Source: Trichomonas vaginalis G3 (taxonomy: Eukaryota; Parabasalia; Trichomonadida; Trichomonadidae). From it: a stretch of DNA of 64,000 bases. Shown here in pieces: positions 52,989 to 62,447 of this stretch. Made by a program: the position numbers and the translations under genes. The stretch is from assembly GCF_026262505.1 (NCBI RefSeq), contig NC_067206.1:27357896-27421895 (forward strand), written 5' to 3'. How positions within the stretch are numbered: the first letter of the stretch is position 1; each line of letters starts with the position of its first letter. The notes beneath the pieces are model-generated. The model made no database searches and was not told where the DNA came from. It saw only the letters and a list, made by a program, of their open reading frames with translations.

Positions 52989-53679
52989 CAAACAATTAAA
53001 TGAATTCGAACATCCCGCCAAAAAGGGGTAAAAAATTTACCGGGCCTCTCAATTTTGGGAGGAAGGTCTAATTTCTTTACATAATTGACCGGTCAAAGTT
53101 TTCGTTATTTTTCGGATATTCTGAGTATATATCGAAATTCAGTCATTATTTATTGATAACTATTGAAATACAAAGATTTTTTATCGATTTGTAATATTGG
53201 ATTATGGATGAAATATCAGTATTAATCAAAAAATTATGAAGTAAATTTTAAAATTTAATTGCGTTGACCTCAAGATAAAGAAGCAGCAGTAGATCGTGTG
53301 CACCGCCTCGAGTTACTCTATCACATGTAATCGTTAATCAATCATAAATTCTTCCTAATACTGCATTTGACAAAATATAAAGGAAACTAAAACTTACAGA
53401 AGAAGATAAGCAATATCTATCACTTTACTGCTTCAAGCCTAAGATACTATTACATATTATTTATGGTAATAAGTTGTTTACGAGTAAAATTTTGCTGAGA
53501 TATGAAAATTATGAAAAAATATCAGAATCGTAGAACATACTCAACTTATGCTATTTACTTATACCATTATTTCTTTGATCTGCTGGTAAATTTATGAGTT
53601 ATATGTGATTTTTCCATTAAATCTCGATACATCGTCACTTTTTCCAAAAAAAACGTGTATTTTTTTCAAAAATAAAGAA
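52989..53679. other. Intergenic region between divergent genes
   Basis: Contains the initiator candidates of the E2 gene (52998-53003) and of the PG-rich gene (53635-53640). No further gene seen. Confidence 0.6.
53635..53640 (+). promoter_or_regulatory. Initiator (Inr) of the PG-rich-repeat gene
   Basis: TCACTT matches the Trichomonas initiator TCA(+1)Y(T/A). It is about 45 bases before the ATG at 53680 and supports that start over the non-ATG extension upstream. Confidence 0.5.
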
Positions 53680-55053
53680 ATGAGTATAACAACTAAAACA
53701 TCGAGAAATTTTACTTTTGCACAACACACAACAGATGAAAATGTTGGTCCTGGACTTTATGACCCTAAATATACTCATTATAGGTATAAAGCACCAATAC
53801 CTTTCGGATCTACAACAAGAAGAGAGTTATTTCCTAATCTAGAAAAGGAATCAAATCCTGCTCCCGGAATGTATGATCCGAATATACCAATTTTGACCGG
53901 TTCTGCTTTTGCAAAAATCTCTAAATCAGATAGAAAATATTTTGAAGACGAGAAAAAGAATCCTGGACCAGGAGCATATACAATAGATGCTGATTGGACA
54001 AGAGGCGTTCATAAAAATCCAAAGGCTGACATTCCAGAAAACGTAAATACAAGAGTTCCTTTCGATGATGACATTGTCAAAGCAGATTTACCAGGTCCTG
54101 GCGCATACACAGCGCAAGAGGCGAAATCCTATAGTATCCAAGGCTCTTTTTCATACAGTAGAGCACCACAGCGTGAACCAGTTGTTGATAATGGCATTCC
54201 AGGCCCAGGACAATACAATATCGATAGGAAAATTAAGATCTCTGACAAGCCATCACCATTCTTTAGAGCGAAAGATAAACGAGATATCTTTGGCGATCAA
54301 GTTGTTTACGATAGCTACATGTTAGAGCACAAAGCATGGCCAGCAGCCAAAATGACAAAAGGCCCATTTGGTGGAAATACGAAGAGGACTATTCCTTATA
54401 TTACAGATAACGGAATTCCTGGTCCTGGAAAGTATATGTTACCAGATGGAATGGTTAAGAAGAAAGTATCGAAACGTGGTGATTTCGGTATTGACAGACA
54501 ACCGTATAGTGGCTATCCAGTCAATGTTCCTGGCCCTGGCTATTACGAAACAAGCAAATCTACAATTGTTCATACTGGAGGCGTAATTCCAAAAGCAACA
54601 AAGCGCGAAATATGGCAAAGACAATACGGACCTGCTCCAGGTGATTACGATATTACATTTAATTCCCAAATCGAACAACTCGAAAAAAGAAGAATTCCAA
54701 ATCCAGACTTCAAATCTAGCATTGATCGTGACTGCCTCGTTAATAAGGAACCTAACCCAGGCCCAGCTGCTTACGGAGTTAGAAATGCTACTTCATCCCT
54801 CGGAATTAAATTTGGAAAAGGAAAAAGATTCGGAAAAGACGATACAGATGTTCCAGCACCTGATACATATACACTTCCTTCGGCTAAAAGACCTTCAGCT
54901 TCTGTTAGTCGTTCTGTTCGATTTAGGGATTCTAAAAGCATTACTCCAGGTCCTGGTGAATATGGTGTTGTTCAATGTGAAATGTACAAGCCATCATTCA
55001 ACAAAACACTCGATCAAAAATTCCCATCTTCTGAAATTCAACCAGATTTTTAA
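53680..55053 (+). CDS. PG-rich (SHIPPO/STPGR) repeat flagellar protein
   Basis: From the ATG at 53680 (MSITTKTSRNFTF) the protein has about 457 residues and carries a dozen or so PGPG(A/K/Y)Y-type repeats (NPGPGAYT, IPGPGQY, VPGPGYYE, TPGPGEYG and relatives), spaced 25-60 residues apart. This is the sperm-tail PG-rich repeat found in ODF3/CIMAP proteins, which lie along axonemal or other microtubules. Trichomonads have flagella and a complex cytoskeleton. The codons before 53680 have no ATG; the initiator at 53635 agrees with the chosen start. Confidence 0.85.
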   Translation: MSITTKTSRNFTFAQHTTDENVGPGLYDPKYTHYRYKAPIPFGSTTRRELFPNLEKESNPAPGMYDPNIPILTGSAFAKISKSDRKYFEDEKKNPGPGAYTIDADWTRGVHKNPKADIPENVNTRVPFDDDIVKADLPGPGAYTAQEAKSYSIQGSFSYSRAPQREPVVDNGIPGPGQYNIDRKIKISDKPSPFFRAKDKRDIFGDQVVYDSYMLEHKAWPAAKMTKGPFGGNTKRTIPYITDNGIPGPGKYMLPDGMVKKKVSKRGDFGIDRQPYSGYPVNVPGPGYYETSKSTIVHTGGVIPKATKREIWQRQYGPAPGDYDITFNSQIEQLEKRRIPNPDFKSSIDRDCLVNKEPNPGPAAYGVRNATSSLGIKFGKGKRFGKDDTDVPAPDTYTLPSAKRPSASVSRSVRFRDSKSITPGPGEYGVVQCEMYKPSFNKTLDQKFPSSEIQPDF

Positions 55054-55408
55054 TTTTTGTTATTATATTAAACTGTTTTTTGTATGTTTTTGTTCTCAAC
55101 TTAAAGCTTTTTACTTCGTTACTTCATAATAATCATATAAAATCTAAAATTCTTCGATAAAATTAAATTTTAAAAAGAATCTAAACAGTCTAACTCAATA
55201 TATCTATTATTTTCCTATCGTTATTAGCTATATATTGATTCATTTTAGTTAAATCATCAAATCAAAAAATTCAAAATAAATTATTAGAGAAGTTAGGTTC
55301 GATTGAAAAGGAAAATAGAGAACTGGAGGTGCATTAATAGGATTAAAGAAGTTTCATTAAATCCAAATAAATTCACGAGCTATCGTCCAATAGTGCTTTG
55401 ACAATCGA

Positions 55409-55975
55409 ATGTCGATTATAGAGAAGCTCATAAATTCGAAAGATAAAATTCCAGAGATAAAGAGCTTATGGGATCTCAATTGCGTTGAAGCAATCCCTCC
55501 GCTGATTTATCTTTCATTAACAGATAATGACGATGTTAAACATGCAGCAACAAGCCTTTTATATAAAATAGCTTCAACTGCACAGAAGTCTGTAGCTTCA
55601 ACACGTGCTATGCCTTATCCAATTGTTAAAGATCAAGAATTAACAAAGCGTCAAATCGTGAAGCAACCAAAATCATTAGCCGTTCCAGGTAAATCAATCA
55701 CATTTGCATTCCATGTGTTTGCTATGTCTTTTTCTACTCTTGACAAGCAATATATGACTGAATTTTTATCATTACTCGAGAAAATCCTTTCAATTCCAGA
55801 CTACAACTTCCAGCCTAGATTCTACTTAGATGTTCTCATCATACTTCCATTGTATTTTGAAACAGATAACGAACAAAACGCTAAAAAGTTGATGCAGAGG
55901 ATTCTTGCTGACGCAGAAAAGAATGAAATGATGGATGTTGTCATTGCCATTAATTCTCTTTTAGAATTGTTTTAA
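55409..55975 (+). CDS. Unrecognised helical protein (188 aa)
   Basis: A full frame from ATG. The N-terminal third (MSIIEKLINSKDKIPEIKSL, then VEAIPPLIYLSLTDNDDVKHAATSLL) reads like an armadillo-type helix pair; the middle is basic, the end again helical (DVVIAINSLLELF). No membrane span. It could be a small ARM/HEAT adaptor, similar in style to the 29722 gene. Confidence 0.55.
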   Translation: MSIIEKLINSKDKIPEIKSLWDLNCVEAIPPLIYLSLTDNDDVKHAATSLLYKIASTAQKSVASTRAMPYPIVKDQELTKRQIVKQPKSLAVPGKSITFAFHVFAMSFSTLDKQYMTEFLSLLEKILSIPDYNFQPRFYLDVLIILPLYFETDNEQNAKKLMQRILADAEKNEMMDVVIAINSLLELF

Positions 55976-56375
55976 TATGTTATATATATTCAATAAATAA
56001 TCCTTCAATTGATATTCTTTCTATGTAAACTTATATTAAATATTATAAATTTATTATAAAATTCTTTCAGTTCATCATTTTTACGAAAAAAATTTGAAAA
56101 AAATATCGACTTGAAAATATCATTTAATCCGCTTAATAACATATCACTCACCTGCTATATAAATGAAAACACTCTTCAAACTATCTTCAACATAGATAAT
56201 TATTTGAAGAAATTGATAAATCACAGAAAAAAGTATTGATATATAAGAGGATCGGATCTTATATTGTCTGGCCAGATGAAATGATTATGTTGATTAGCTT
56301 ACACAACATTATTACTGAAGAAGCATGTTTCACTTTTTTATTAACGGCTGCGAGTATAAAAAAAAATAAGCAAAA
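55976..56375. other. Intergenic stretch
   Basis: AT-rich, contains the start region of the next gene. Nothing recognised. Confidence 0.55.
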
Positions 56376-58052
56376 ATGTCATCAAAACTTCGTCTTCCAA
56401 TGGAAAAAAAGTACCCACCAAAGCTAACTCAGGAACAGCTTCGTGAGCGTACTAATCAAGAACTCAAAAAATACGGAGTTGAGAATCATTTACAAGCAAA
56501 AATTAATTATCAAACTTGTGAAGCAATAGTACAAGCTGATAATAAGATTTTCGATTCTATCAAGCCACATCCACGTCAATGCCATAAAACTCTTGCTTGG
56601 AAAATTGCATTAGAATTCATCTACGATTTCATGAAACAAAATAAGCTTACAGAATCATACAAGACAGCACATCTCGAAATGTCACAAGTTGGCGATCCTA
56701 AATCTACAGGATTTTTCGCACAACACGATAGAGAAATTTATTTTGAGAAATTATTACAGACAGCGAACGAAAACGGCAGAAAAACATTTGACGATCGCCT
56801 CAATGAGTTCAGAAAAGAGCAAGCTCTTGTTCCTCCTCCTGAATTATCTCTTGATCCGATCACATCTCCTTCCACCATCCCAACTGTGCGTGGAGGAGCT
56901 CCCAAAGCCAATGTATCTCATGGATCTGCTGTTAAATCGCGTGGATTGGAGCCAAGCAGTCCAAGATCAACAAAAGAAAGCAAGAGCGTTAACTCATCTA
57001 AAGGATTCCACTTCTCTTACACAAATCCAACAGGAGAACCAAACACAGCTACGAAATCCATACAAATGGGTGAAGAAGCTGCAAAAGTTTATAATAATCA
57101 AGAAGAAAGCCAAAGCTATACATATGCATCTAATGATGAAAAGCCTCCGTCACCTTCACCTAAAAAGCCAGAAGAAAATTCTGTTCATGATGAATCTGGA
57201 AACGATTCTTACGTATATACAGTCAGTGATCCTGAATCACCTAAGAAATCAGCATCACCAAAGGCATCTTCTCCAAAGAAGGAAGAATACTCATATTCAT
57301 ACACTCCAGAAGACAATAATAAGCCAGAAACTCCAGAAAAACCACAAACACCACCAAAACAAGAATCTCCAAAGCAGGAAGAATATTCTTACTCATATAC
57401 ACCAGAGCAGCAACCTGTTTCTCCTCAGAAACAGCCAGAAGCCAAAGAACAAGAAGAATATTCTGAATATTCCGACGAAGATCTTGAATCCAAGGACAAT
57501 CAGCAACCACCACCTAAGAAACATGAGTACACATTCACAGAAAGCGTTGATTCCAAAGAAAGAAACCAACAAAATAATAATGATCAAAAAGAAGAATATA
57601 CATACACTTATTCAGACGAAGAACCTCCTAAACCAGCCCCAGTCGAGCAGAAGAAGCCAGAATCAGCTGATTATTCCTATTCTGTTTCAATTGATGAAAA
57701 ACCAAAGGAACAACCACAAAATAACGCCGACTATTCATATACATATTCGGAAGATGAGCCAGTTGTCAAGCCAGGAACACCTCAACAGGCTCAAAAACCG
57801 AAATCTGATACTTATACCTACGAAGAATTCGATGACGGAACTCCGAAGAAGAATGATGACTATTCATATAGCGATATAGACACAGCTGAAAAGAAAGATG
57901 ATAAGGAACAGAAGGATGAAGCAGTTTATACGTACGAATACAGTGATGAACCCCCAGCTCCGGCTGCAAAGCCTGCAGCTCAGCAGCCTGCAAATAATGA
58001 CTATGAATATACTTACTCCGATGAGAAAATTGATAGTACTTATGATGAATAA
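56376..58052 (+). CDS. LisH-like N-terminus with long low-complexity YSYT/acidic tail
   Basis: A 558-residue protein from ATG. Residues about 65-100 (CHKTLAWKIALEFIYDFMK, then NKLTESYKTAHLEMSQ) resemble a LisH-type dimerisation helix pair. From about residue 190 on it is disordered, with many YSYTPE, YTYSDEE and PKK/PQ units that are acidic and proline/lysine-rich. LisH proteins often attach to microtubules or basal bodies, as in FOP/OFD1. A cytoskeletal role is possible; only the domain pattern supports it. Confidence 0.6.
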   Translation: MSSKLRLPMEKKYPPKLTQEQLRERTNQELKKYGVENHLQAKINYQTCEAIVQADNKIFDSIKPHPRQCHKTLAWKIALEFIYDFMKQNKLTESYKTAHLEMSQVGDPKSTGFFAQHDREIYFEKLLQTANENGRKTFDDRLNEFRKEQALVPPPELSLDPITSPSTIPTVRGGAPKANVSHGSAVKSRGLEPSSPRSTKESKSVNSSKGFHFSYTNPTGEPNTATKSIQMGEEAAKVYNNQEESQSYTYASNDEKPPSPSPKKPEENSVHDESGNDSYVYTVSDPESPKKSASPKASSPKKEEYSYSYTPEDNNKPETPEKPQTPPKQESPKQEEYSYSYTPEQQPVSPQKQPEAKEQEEYSEYSDEDLESKDNQQPPPKKHEYTFTESVDSKERNQQNNNDQKEEYTYTYSDEEPPKPAPVEQKKPESADYSYSVSIDEKPKEQPQNNADYSYTYSEDEPVVKPGTPQQAQKPKSDTYTYEEFDDGTPKKNDDYSYSDIDTAEKKDDKEQKDEAVYTYEYSDEPPAPAAKPAAQQPANNDYEYTYSDEKIDSTYDE

Positions 58053-58577
58053 GTTATTATTTACAAAATTTATGTTATTTTTAAATTATATTCGACTTCA
58101 AGAATAAAAACTCTTAATATGTTTAAAGCCAATTAGATTCATATAAATATTTTAGTAATTCTTTGAATAAAATAAAATTTTTTTGTAATCAAAATAGATT
58201 ATGACAATTAACAGTTAAGCATGACAATTAAAATTTTAAAAAATTGCTATGTTAATAGATAACAATTGAATTTATTTGATATTGGTGATATATTATTTAA
58301 AATTACGTAATTTATATGAATTTTCTAGGTGTAAACAATAGAATATATAAAATTATTTAAAATAGCTTATATTTATTTTTGTAAAAATTCCAAAAATATT
58401 TTAAAATCATAATTTTTGAAGAAATTTTCTAGATTTTTTAATTCATTTTTTCAAAAACAAAAAAATTTTGGAAAAAATGTTGAAATAAAACAAAAAAGAA
58501 ACGCAATATTCAGTGACACAATCACGATTTTTATGGTATTTACTAAAAAATTTAAGAATTTTATTCAATTTTTTTAT
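58053..58577. other. Intergenic stretch
   Basis: AT-rich DNA between convergent genes, no gene recognised. Confidence 0.6.
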
Positions 58578-59349
58578 TTAATGTGTGCGGAAATACTCAA
58601 CAAGTTCTGAGATCTTAACTGGTGTTTCTCTAACCATGACTGTATCATCTTCTGTCTTGTTGGAAACGAAAACAGTGCGTTTAAGGCAAGATAATTTGGT
58701 TGTGTCGGATTTAGCTCCAAAGTTTGCTTTTGGTCTGTTATCAACGACAACAGAAGTAATTCCGTAAGCCTTTGTATTCTCTGCGAGTGCATTATTGAGT
58801 TTATCTTCAGTCTTCAAGATATTGATGACGTAAACACCATCAAGAAGATGGTTCTGTATCATAACGTAAGCTAAATCGATCAAGCGGATGGTTAATTTGA
58901 ATAATGGTGGTCTTGACTGGTTTTGAGCCGTTTCCGAGGACTTCTGCTGGGAATGCTGTGCAACGAGCGACTTTAGCGATCATTACACCCTTAACTACTG
59001 TTGGGTTAAGTGCAATATCAGTGTATACGATATTCTTTGCCAATTTCTGTGTATCTCTTGGAATATTGTAGTTGGTATAGTGATAACCGACCTTATTGGC
59101 ACCTGTTACACCGCAGTGGACTGTTCTGTAGCTCTCATCGCAAATAGCAATTGCTTCTCCAGCGCGTTTCATGCCAACGATGCACACAAATCCTGGTACT
59201 AACCCATGTTTGTCGAGTAATTCTTGTGGAGCGAGCTCAAGTGGTGTTGAAGAGTCAACAAAACCAAGGAAATGACGTAATTTGTCTTCAGAAACATCTA
59301 AGTCGCCTCTGATGTTGAAGAAGACGTGCTTTCCGTTGTACTGGTACAT
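58578..59349 (-). CDS. ProRS-derived protein (editing domain plus anticodon-binding-like domain), one frameshift
   Basis: Two overlapping minus-strand frames form one protein of about 257 residues. From the first in-frame ATG (59349) it has the YbaK/INS editing fold of bacterial prolyl-tRNA synthetase: YNGKHVFFNIRGDLDVSEDKL, then PGFVCIVGM, DESYRTV, and GVTGANKVGYHYTNYN. Then comes a decayed motif-3-like region (NHPLDR..AYVMIQNHLLDG) and an anticodon-domain-like end (GITSVVVDNRPKANFGAKSD). Catalytic motifs 1 and 2 are absent, so it cannot charge tRNA, but could hydrolyse misacylated tRNA. The frame slips within a TTT at about 58875: an extra T separates the two parts. In-frame sequence runs upstream of the ATG to a TGA near 59395. 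Confidence 0.7.
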
Positions 59350-59774
59350 GACGGCCTTGATGAGCTGATTTGTTGGCAATTTTGCTGAGGTTCTCTGTCA
59401 AAGCGGCAGAGTGATGCACGCTGCATCTTTAGGACGATTTTGTCCTTAATGTATACTGACTGCTCTTGAACTTGCTTGCAAATTTGCTTTTCTTAGTTCT
59501 TTATATATGTCTGACAAATTTCCAGACAATTCGGATTTTTTTACTTTGCTCAATTGAATTTGTGAGGTTATTCACTTGGTTGGATATTTAATTTCCCTTA
59601 TGGTTTGTTAACCAAACTATCATGGAGTTACCCATTTATACTCAATATTTTAAGTAATTGTAATTAAGATTTCCTGGAATTCGACAGATAACTATATGGA
59701 ATACTAAGTACATTGACTATAAATAAATAAAAGTTAAAGAAAAGTAAGGTTTATCTATATTTTCTCTATAATTT
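59350..59774. other. Intergenic stretch upstream of the ProRS-derived gene
   Basis: Bases 59350-59450 still look coding-like in other frames (for example an ATG at about 59437 opens MQRASLCRFD). The rest is AT-rich. Confidence 0.45.
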
Positions 59775-60518
59775 TTATTTATGCTTTCCACAAACAGGGC
59801 AATCTGGGCTTCTATCTCTCATTCTGAATGTTCTGAACTTGAGTCTATCAATATCGATCGTAAATAGCTCCTTCACGAGGATATGACCAACTCCAGTGAT
59901 AATAGCAATTGCCTGCTGAGCCTGGAAGGTTCCTGTAATTGTGCATATGCCTGGGACGACTGGTGGTGGACCCTCAAGTGGTGTTGGCTTTTCTGGGTGT
60001 ATGCAATTGAAACATGGACAATTTGGATCCTTTTCATGGTAACAGAAGACAGAAACTTGTCCATTGAGGCCTGTAATTGATCCGTAAACAAATGGAACAG
60101 AGTGTTTAGCGCATGCAGCATTGACAGCGATCCTTACATCGAAATTATCAGTGCAGTCCATAACAACGATTGGTTTGTATTCTTCGATAAGCTTACTTGC
60201 AGCAGCTTCATCAATATGTATGTTAATTGGTGTAACCTTAGAGAGTTGAAGCAATGGATTTGCAGTAGCTGCTTCAACTTTCAACTTTCCAACGTCTTCT
60301 CTGTTGTAAAGGATTTGTCTATGTATGTTAGACATGGCAACAGTATCCTTATCAACAATAACTAAGTGGCCAACGCCGGATCTTGATAAAACTAATGAAA
60401 CTGTGCTTCCTAAGCCACCACAGCCAATCATAAGGACTGTTGATGCGGCAAGCTTCTCTTGACCCTCTCTGGTGTAGACTTTTAATTGTCTATTGTAGAG
60501 TTCATCAACGGGATCCAT
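59775..60518 (-). CDS. MoeB/ThiF/UBA4-type E1-like adenylating enzyme
   Basis: A 247-residue protein from ATG. The nucleotide-binding GCGGLGS is at residues 32-38; NIHRQIL and CTDNFDVR follow as in ThiF-like enzymes. Two cysteine pairs, CPCFNC near 180 and a terminal CPVC, would bind zinc as in MoeB. It adenylates the C-terminal glycine of a small sulfur carrier or ubiquitin-like protein such as MoaD, ThiS or URM1. It lacks the rhodanese domain of UBA4/MOCS3, so it is of the bacterial MoeB layout, and transfer from bacteria is possible. A URM1-activating role for tRNA thiolation is the most likely use in an anaerobic protist. Confidence 0.82.
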   Translation of the reverse strand: MDPVDELYNRQLKVYTREGQEKLAASTVLMIGCGGLGSTVSLVLSRSGVGHLVIVDKDTVAMSNIHRQILYNREDVGKLKVEAATANPLLQLSKVTPINIHIDEAAASKLIEEYKPIVVMDCTDNFDVRIAVNAACAKHSVPFVYGSITGLNGQVSVFCYHEKDPNCPCFNCIHPEKPTPLEGPPPVVPGICTITGTFQAQQAIAIITGVGHILVKELFTIDIDRLKFRTFRMRDRSPDCPVCGKHK

Positions 60519-60692
60519 TTCTGAAAAGATTTTGGCAAAAATTTTAACAATACATCAATTAATTTTGAATGAAAATATTACGATTATGCTTAATATTCAA
60601 TGTTAACAATATCTATCTGAAAAACTCATGTGTGTTCAATAAATGTACGCCCAAATCACTGACAGTAAAGCCGTAATCAGTAAAACTAGGGT

Positions 60693-60890
60693 TTACAATT
60701 CCGATTTGCTTCTAATTTTGGGGATAGAGTTATTAGATGATTCTAAAACAAATGGCTGATATTTTTTTCGAATCTGTTGGGCGACCAAAGGAAAGATAAA
60801 TTTTGGAATAAGCTTTTCCTCCGATTTTACTTTTCCACCGGCAAAGACGCAACTATATATAAAATAAAAAAGTTTTAAGATTAGAATCAA
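60693..60890 (-). CDS. Small doubtful reading frame
   Basis: A 65-residue frame (hydrophobic N-terminus MILILKLFYFIYSC, then charged). It overlaps no known gene and has no recognisable domain. It may be a gene fragment. Confidence 0.2.
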   Translation of the reverse strand: MILILKLFYFIYSCVFAGGKVKSEEKLIPKFIFPLVAQQIRKKYQPFVLESSNNSIPKIRSKSEL

Positions 60891-60932
60891 TAAATTAGAA
60901 TAAAAATATTAGGATCTGGTTTTGGCAGGCAA

Positions 60933-62447
60933 TCACTGGTTTTCTGGCCACATATAATCTGTGAGTTCGCTCCGCATTATTTCGAAGTTTCCTTCATTTT
61001 TATGTGTTTTATGGTATCCAAAGGCAACAAATTGAATGATCTTATCATTTGTTTCATATTGTGCGTTTAATTTGGTCAGCATTTGGGTAATATTATTAAC
61101 TGATTGCTCAAGTGAATCAAGTTTACTAAGTTTTTGATTCATTGTCGTTTGGTCATCTTTAATTTGATTAACTGATGTCTCAAGTGCTCCAAGTTTTTGA
61201 TTCATTGTCGTTTGGTCATCTTTAATTTGATTAACTGATGTCTCAAGTGCTCCAAGTTTTTGATTCATTGTCGTTTGGTCATCTTTAATTTGATTAACTG
61301 ATGTCTCAAGTGCTCCAAGTTTTTGATTCATTGTCGTTTGGTCATCTTTAATTTGATTAACTGATGTCTCAAGTGCTCCAAGTTTTTGATTCATTGTCGT
61401 TTGGTCATCTTTAATTTGATTAACTGATGTCTCAAGTGCTCCAAGTTTTTGATTCATTGTCGTTTGGTCATCTTTAATTTGATTAACTGATGTCTCAAGT
61501 GCTCCAAGTTTTTGATTCATTGTCGTTTGGTCATCTTTAATTTGATTAACTGATTGCTCAAGTGAATCAAGTTTTTGATTCATTTTCTGAAGCCTAGATT
61601 CCATTTGCGAATCCATGATAACAATACGACGGTGTAGCATTATGCTGTCCATATTCTTCCTTAAACGGGCAATGGAGTAGCAAGCAGCATAGAATATGCA
61701 ATGGATTCCATTGGAAATCCAACAATTTTTATCCAAATCAATTGCTTGATTAAATGTGAGATTGCTGTGTGCAAAGAAGGTTTGATAGTTAGCTTCAGTG
61801 AATGTAGGAAGCTCAACACCCTTTGCTTCAAAAATGGGCCTGATTTTCGCAATTATGGAATTAGCTAAACCGGAGATAGATTTCATTTCAGAATTTTTGG
61901 GTGTATCTTCTTGATCATTCAGAGATTTATTTTCAGGCTTCATTTCAAGGGCGATAATTTCAATCTTCTGTTGATCATTGGGCATGGTATCGTTAAATTC
62001 TTGTAATTTTGATATGCATAATTTCAATGCATCTGAAACGGAAGCAACATTTGTGACTCGATCTAAGAAAAAGACAATAGGTTTGGTGCTACCTGCCTTT
62101 ACTATAAGATCATGTCCTTTGATTGGACTTGCTCCATTTTTCTCGGGATAATGATGATAATCAGATTGATTCTTATTTTTCTTTGCTCCACTATGCTTAT
62201 CTCCTATTGCTGAATCATCTGTTGTGGAAATTAAATCTTTTTGTAAATCATTCTGGATTAATGGAGCAGGAGCATTAACAGATGCTGAACCTTCATTTGA
62301 ATGCAAAATAGGTGAACCAGGATCCAAGTTGGGGACTGTTTTCTTTAAATTAGATTTCTTTGGGTTTGAACTCATTGAGCTGGTTTGAACCTTAGGGGTC
62401 TTGGACATACTTTTATTAGATTTGCCTTTCTTTTGTTGTGCTAACAT
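60933..62447 (-). CDS. Coiled-coil protein with 63-bp tandem repeats
   Basis: A 504-residue frame from ATG. The first 120 residues are disordered, basic and serine-rich (SNKSMSKTPKVQTSS). The middle (120-270) is a folded unknown domain with conserved-looking KPIVFFLDRVTNVASV. After that come heptad-type repeats of 21 residues (MNQKLGALETSVNQIKDDQT), six nearly identical copies plus two diverged flanking ones, giving a long coiled coil. The ends read SVNNITQML and MWPENQ. The repeats suggest recent expansion and copy-number variation. The protein may be a scaffold; no family recognised. Confidence 0.65.
   Translation of the reverse strand: MLAQQKKGKSNKSMSKTPKVQTSSMSSNPKKSNLKKTVPNLDPGSPILHSNEGSASVNAPAPLIQNDLQKDLISTTDDSAIGDKHSGAKKNKNQSDYHHYPEKNGASPIKGHDLIVKAGSTKPIVFFLDRVTNVASVSDALKLCISKLQEFNDTMPNDQQKIEIIALEMKPENKSLNDQEDTPKNSEMKSISGLANSIIAKIRPIFEAKGVELPTFTEANYQTFFAHSNLTFNQAIDLDKNCWISNGIHCIFYAACYSIARLRKNMDSIMLHRRIVIMDSQMESRLQKMNQKLDSLEQSVNQIKDDQTTMNQKLGALETSVNQIKDDQTTMNQKLGALETSVNQIKDDQTTMNQKLGALETSVNQIKDDQTTMNQKLGALETSVNQIKDDQTTMNQKLGALETSVNQIKDDQTTMNQKLGALETSVNQIKDDQTTMNQKLSKLDSLEQSVNNITQMLTKLNAQYETNDKIIQFVAFGYHKTHKNEGNFEIMRSELTDYMWPENQ
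61125..61580. repeat. 63-bp tandem repeat array in the coiled-coil gene
   Basis: Six near-identical 63-bp units (21 codons, three heptads) lie between about 61160 and 61545, with a diverged unit at each side. A multiple of 21 residues keeps the coiled-coil register, so copy changes would lengthen or shorten the rod without breaking it. Confidence 0.85.

Noticed and set aside
56689..57879. 396-codon frame overlapping the LisH-like gene
   Set aside because: It is the +1 shadow of a repetitive acidic sequence, as its H/I/K/N repeats show.
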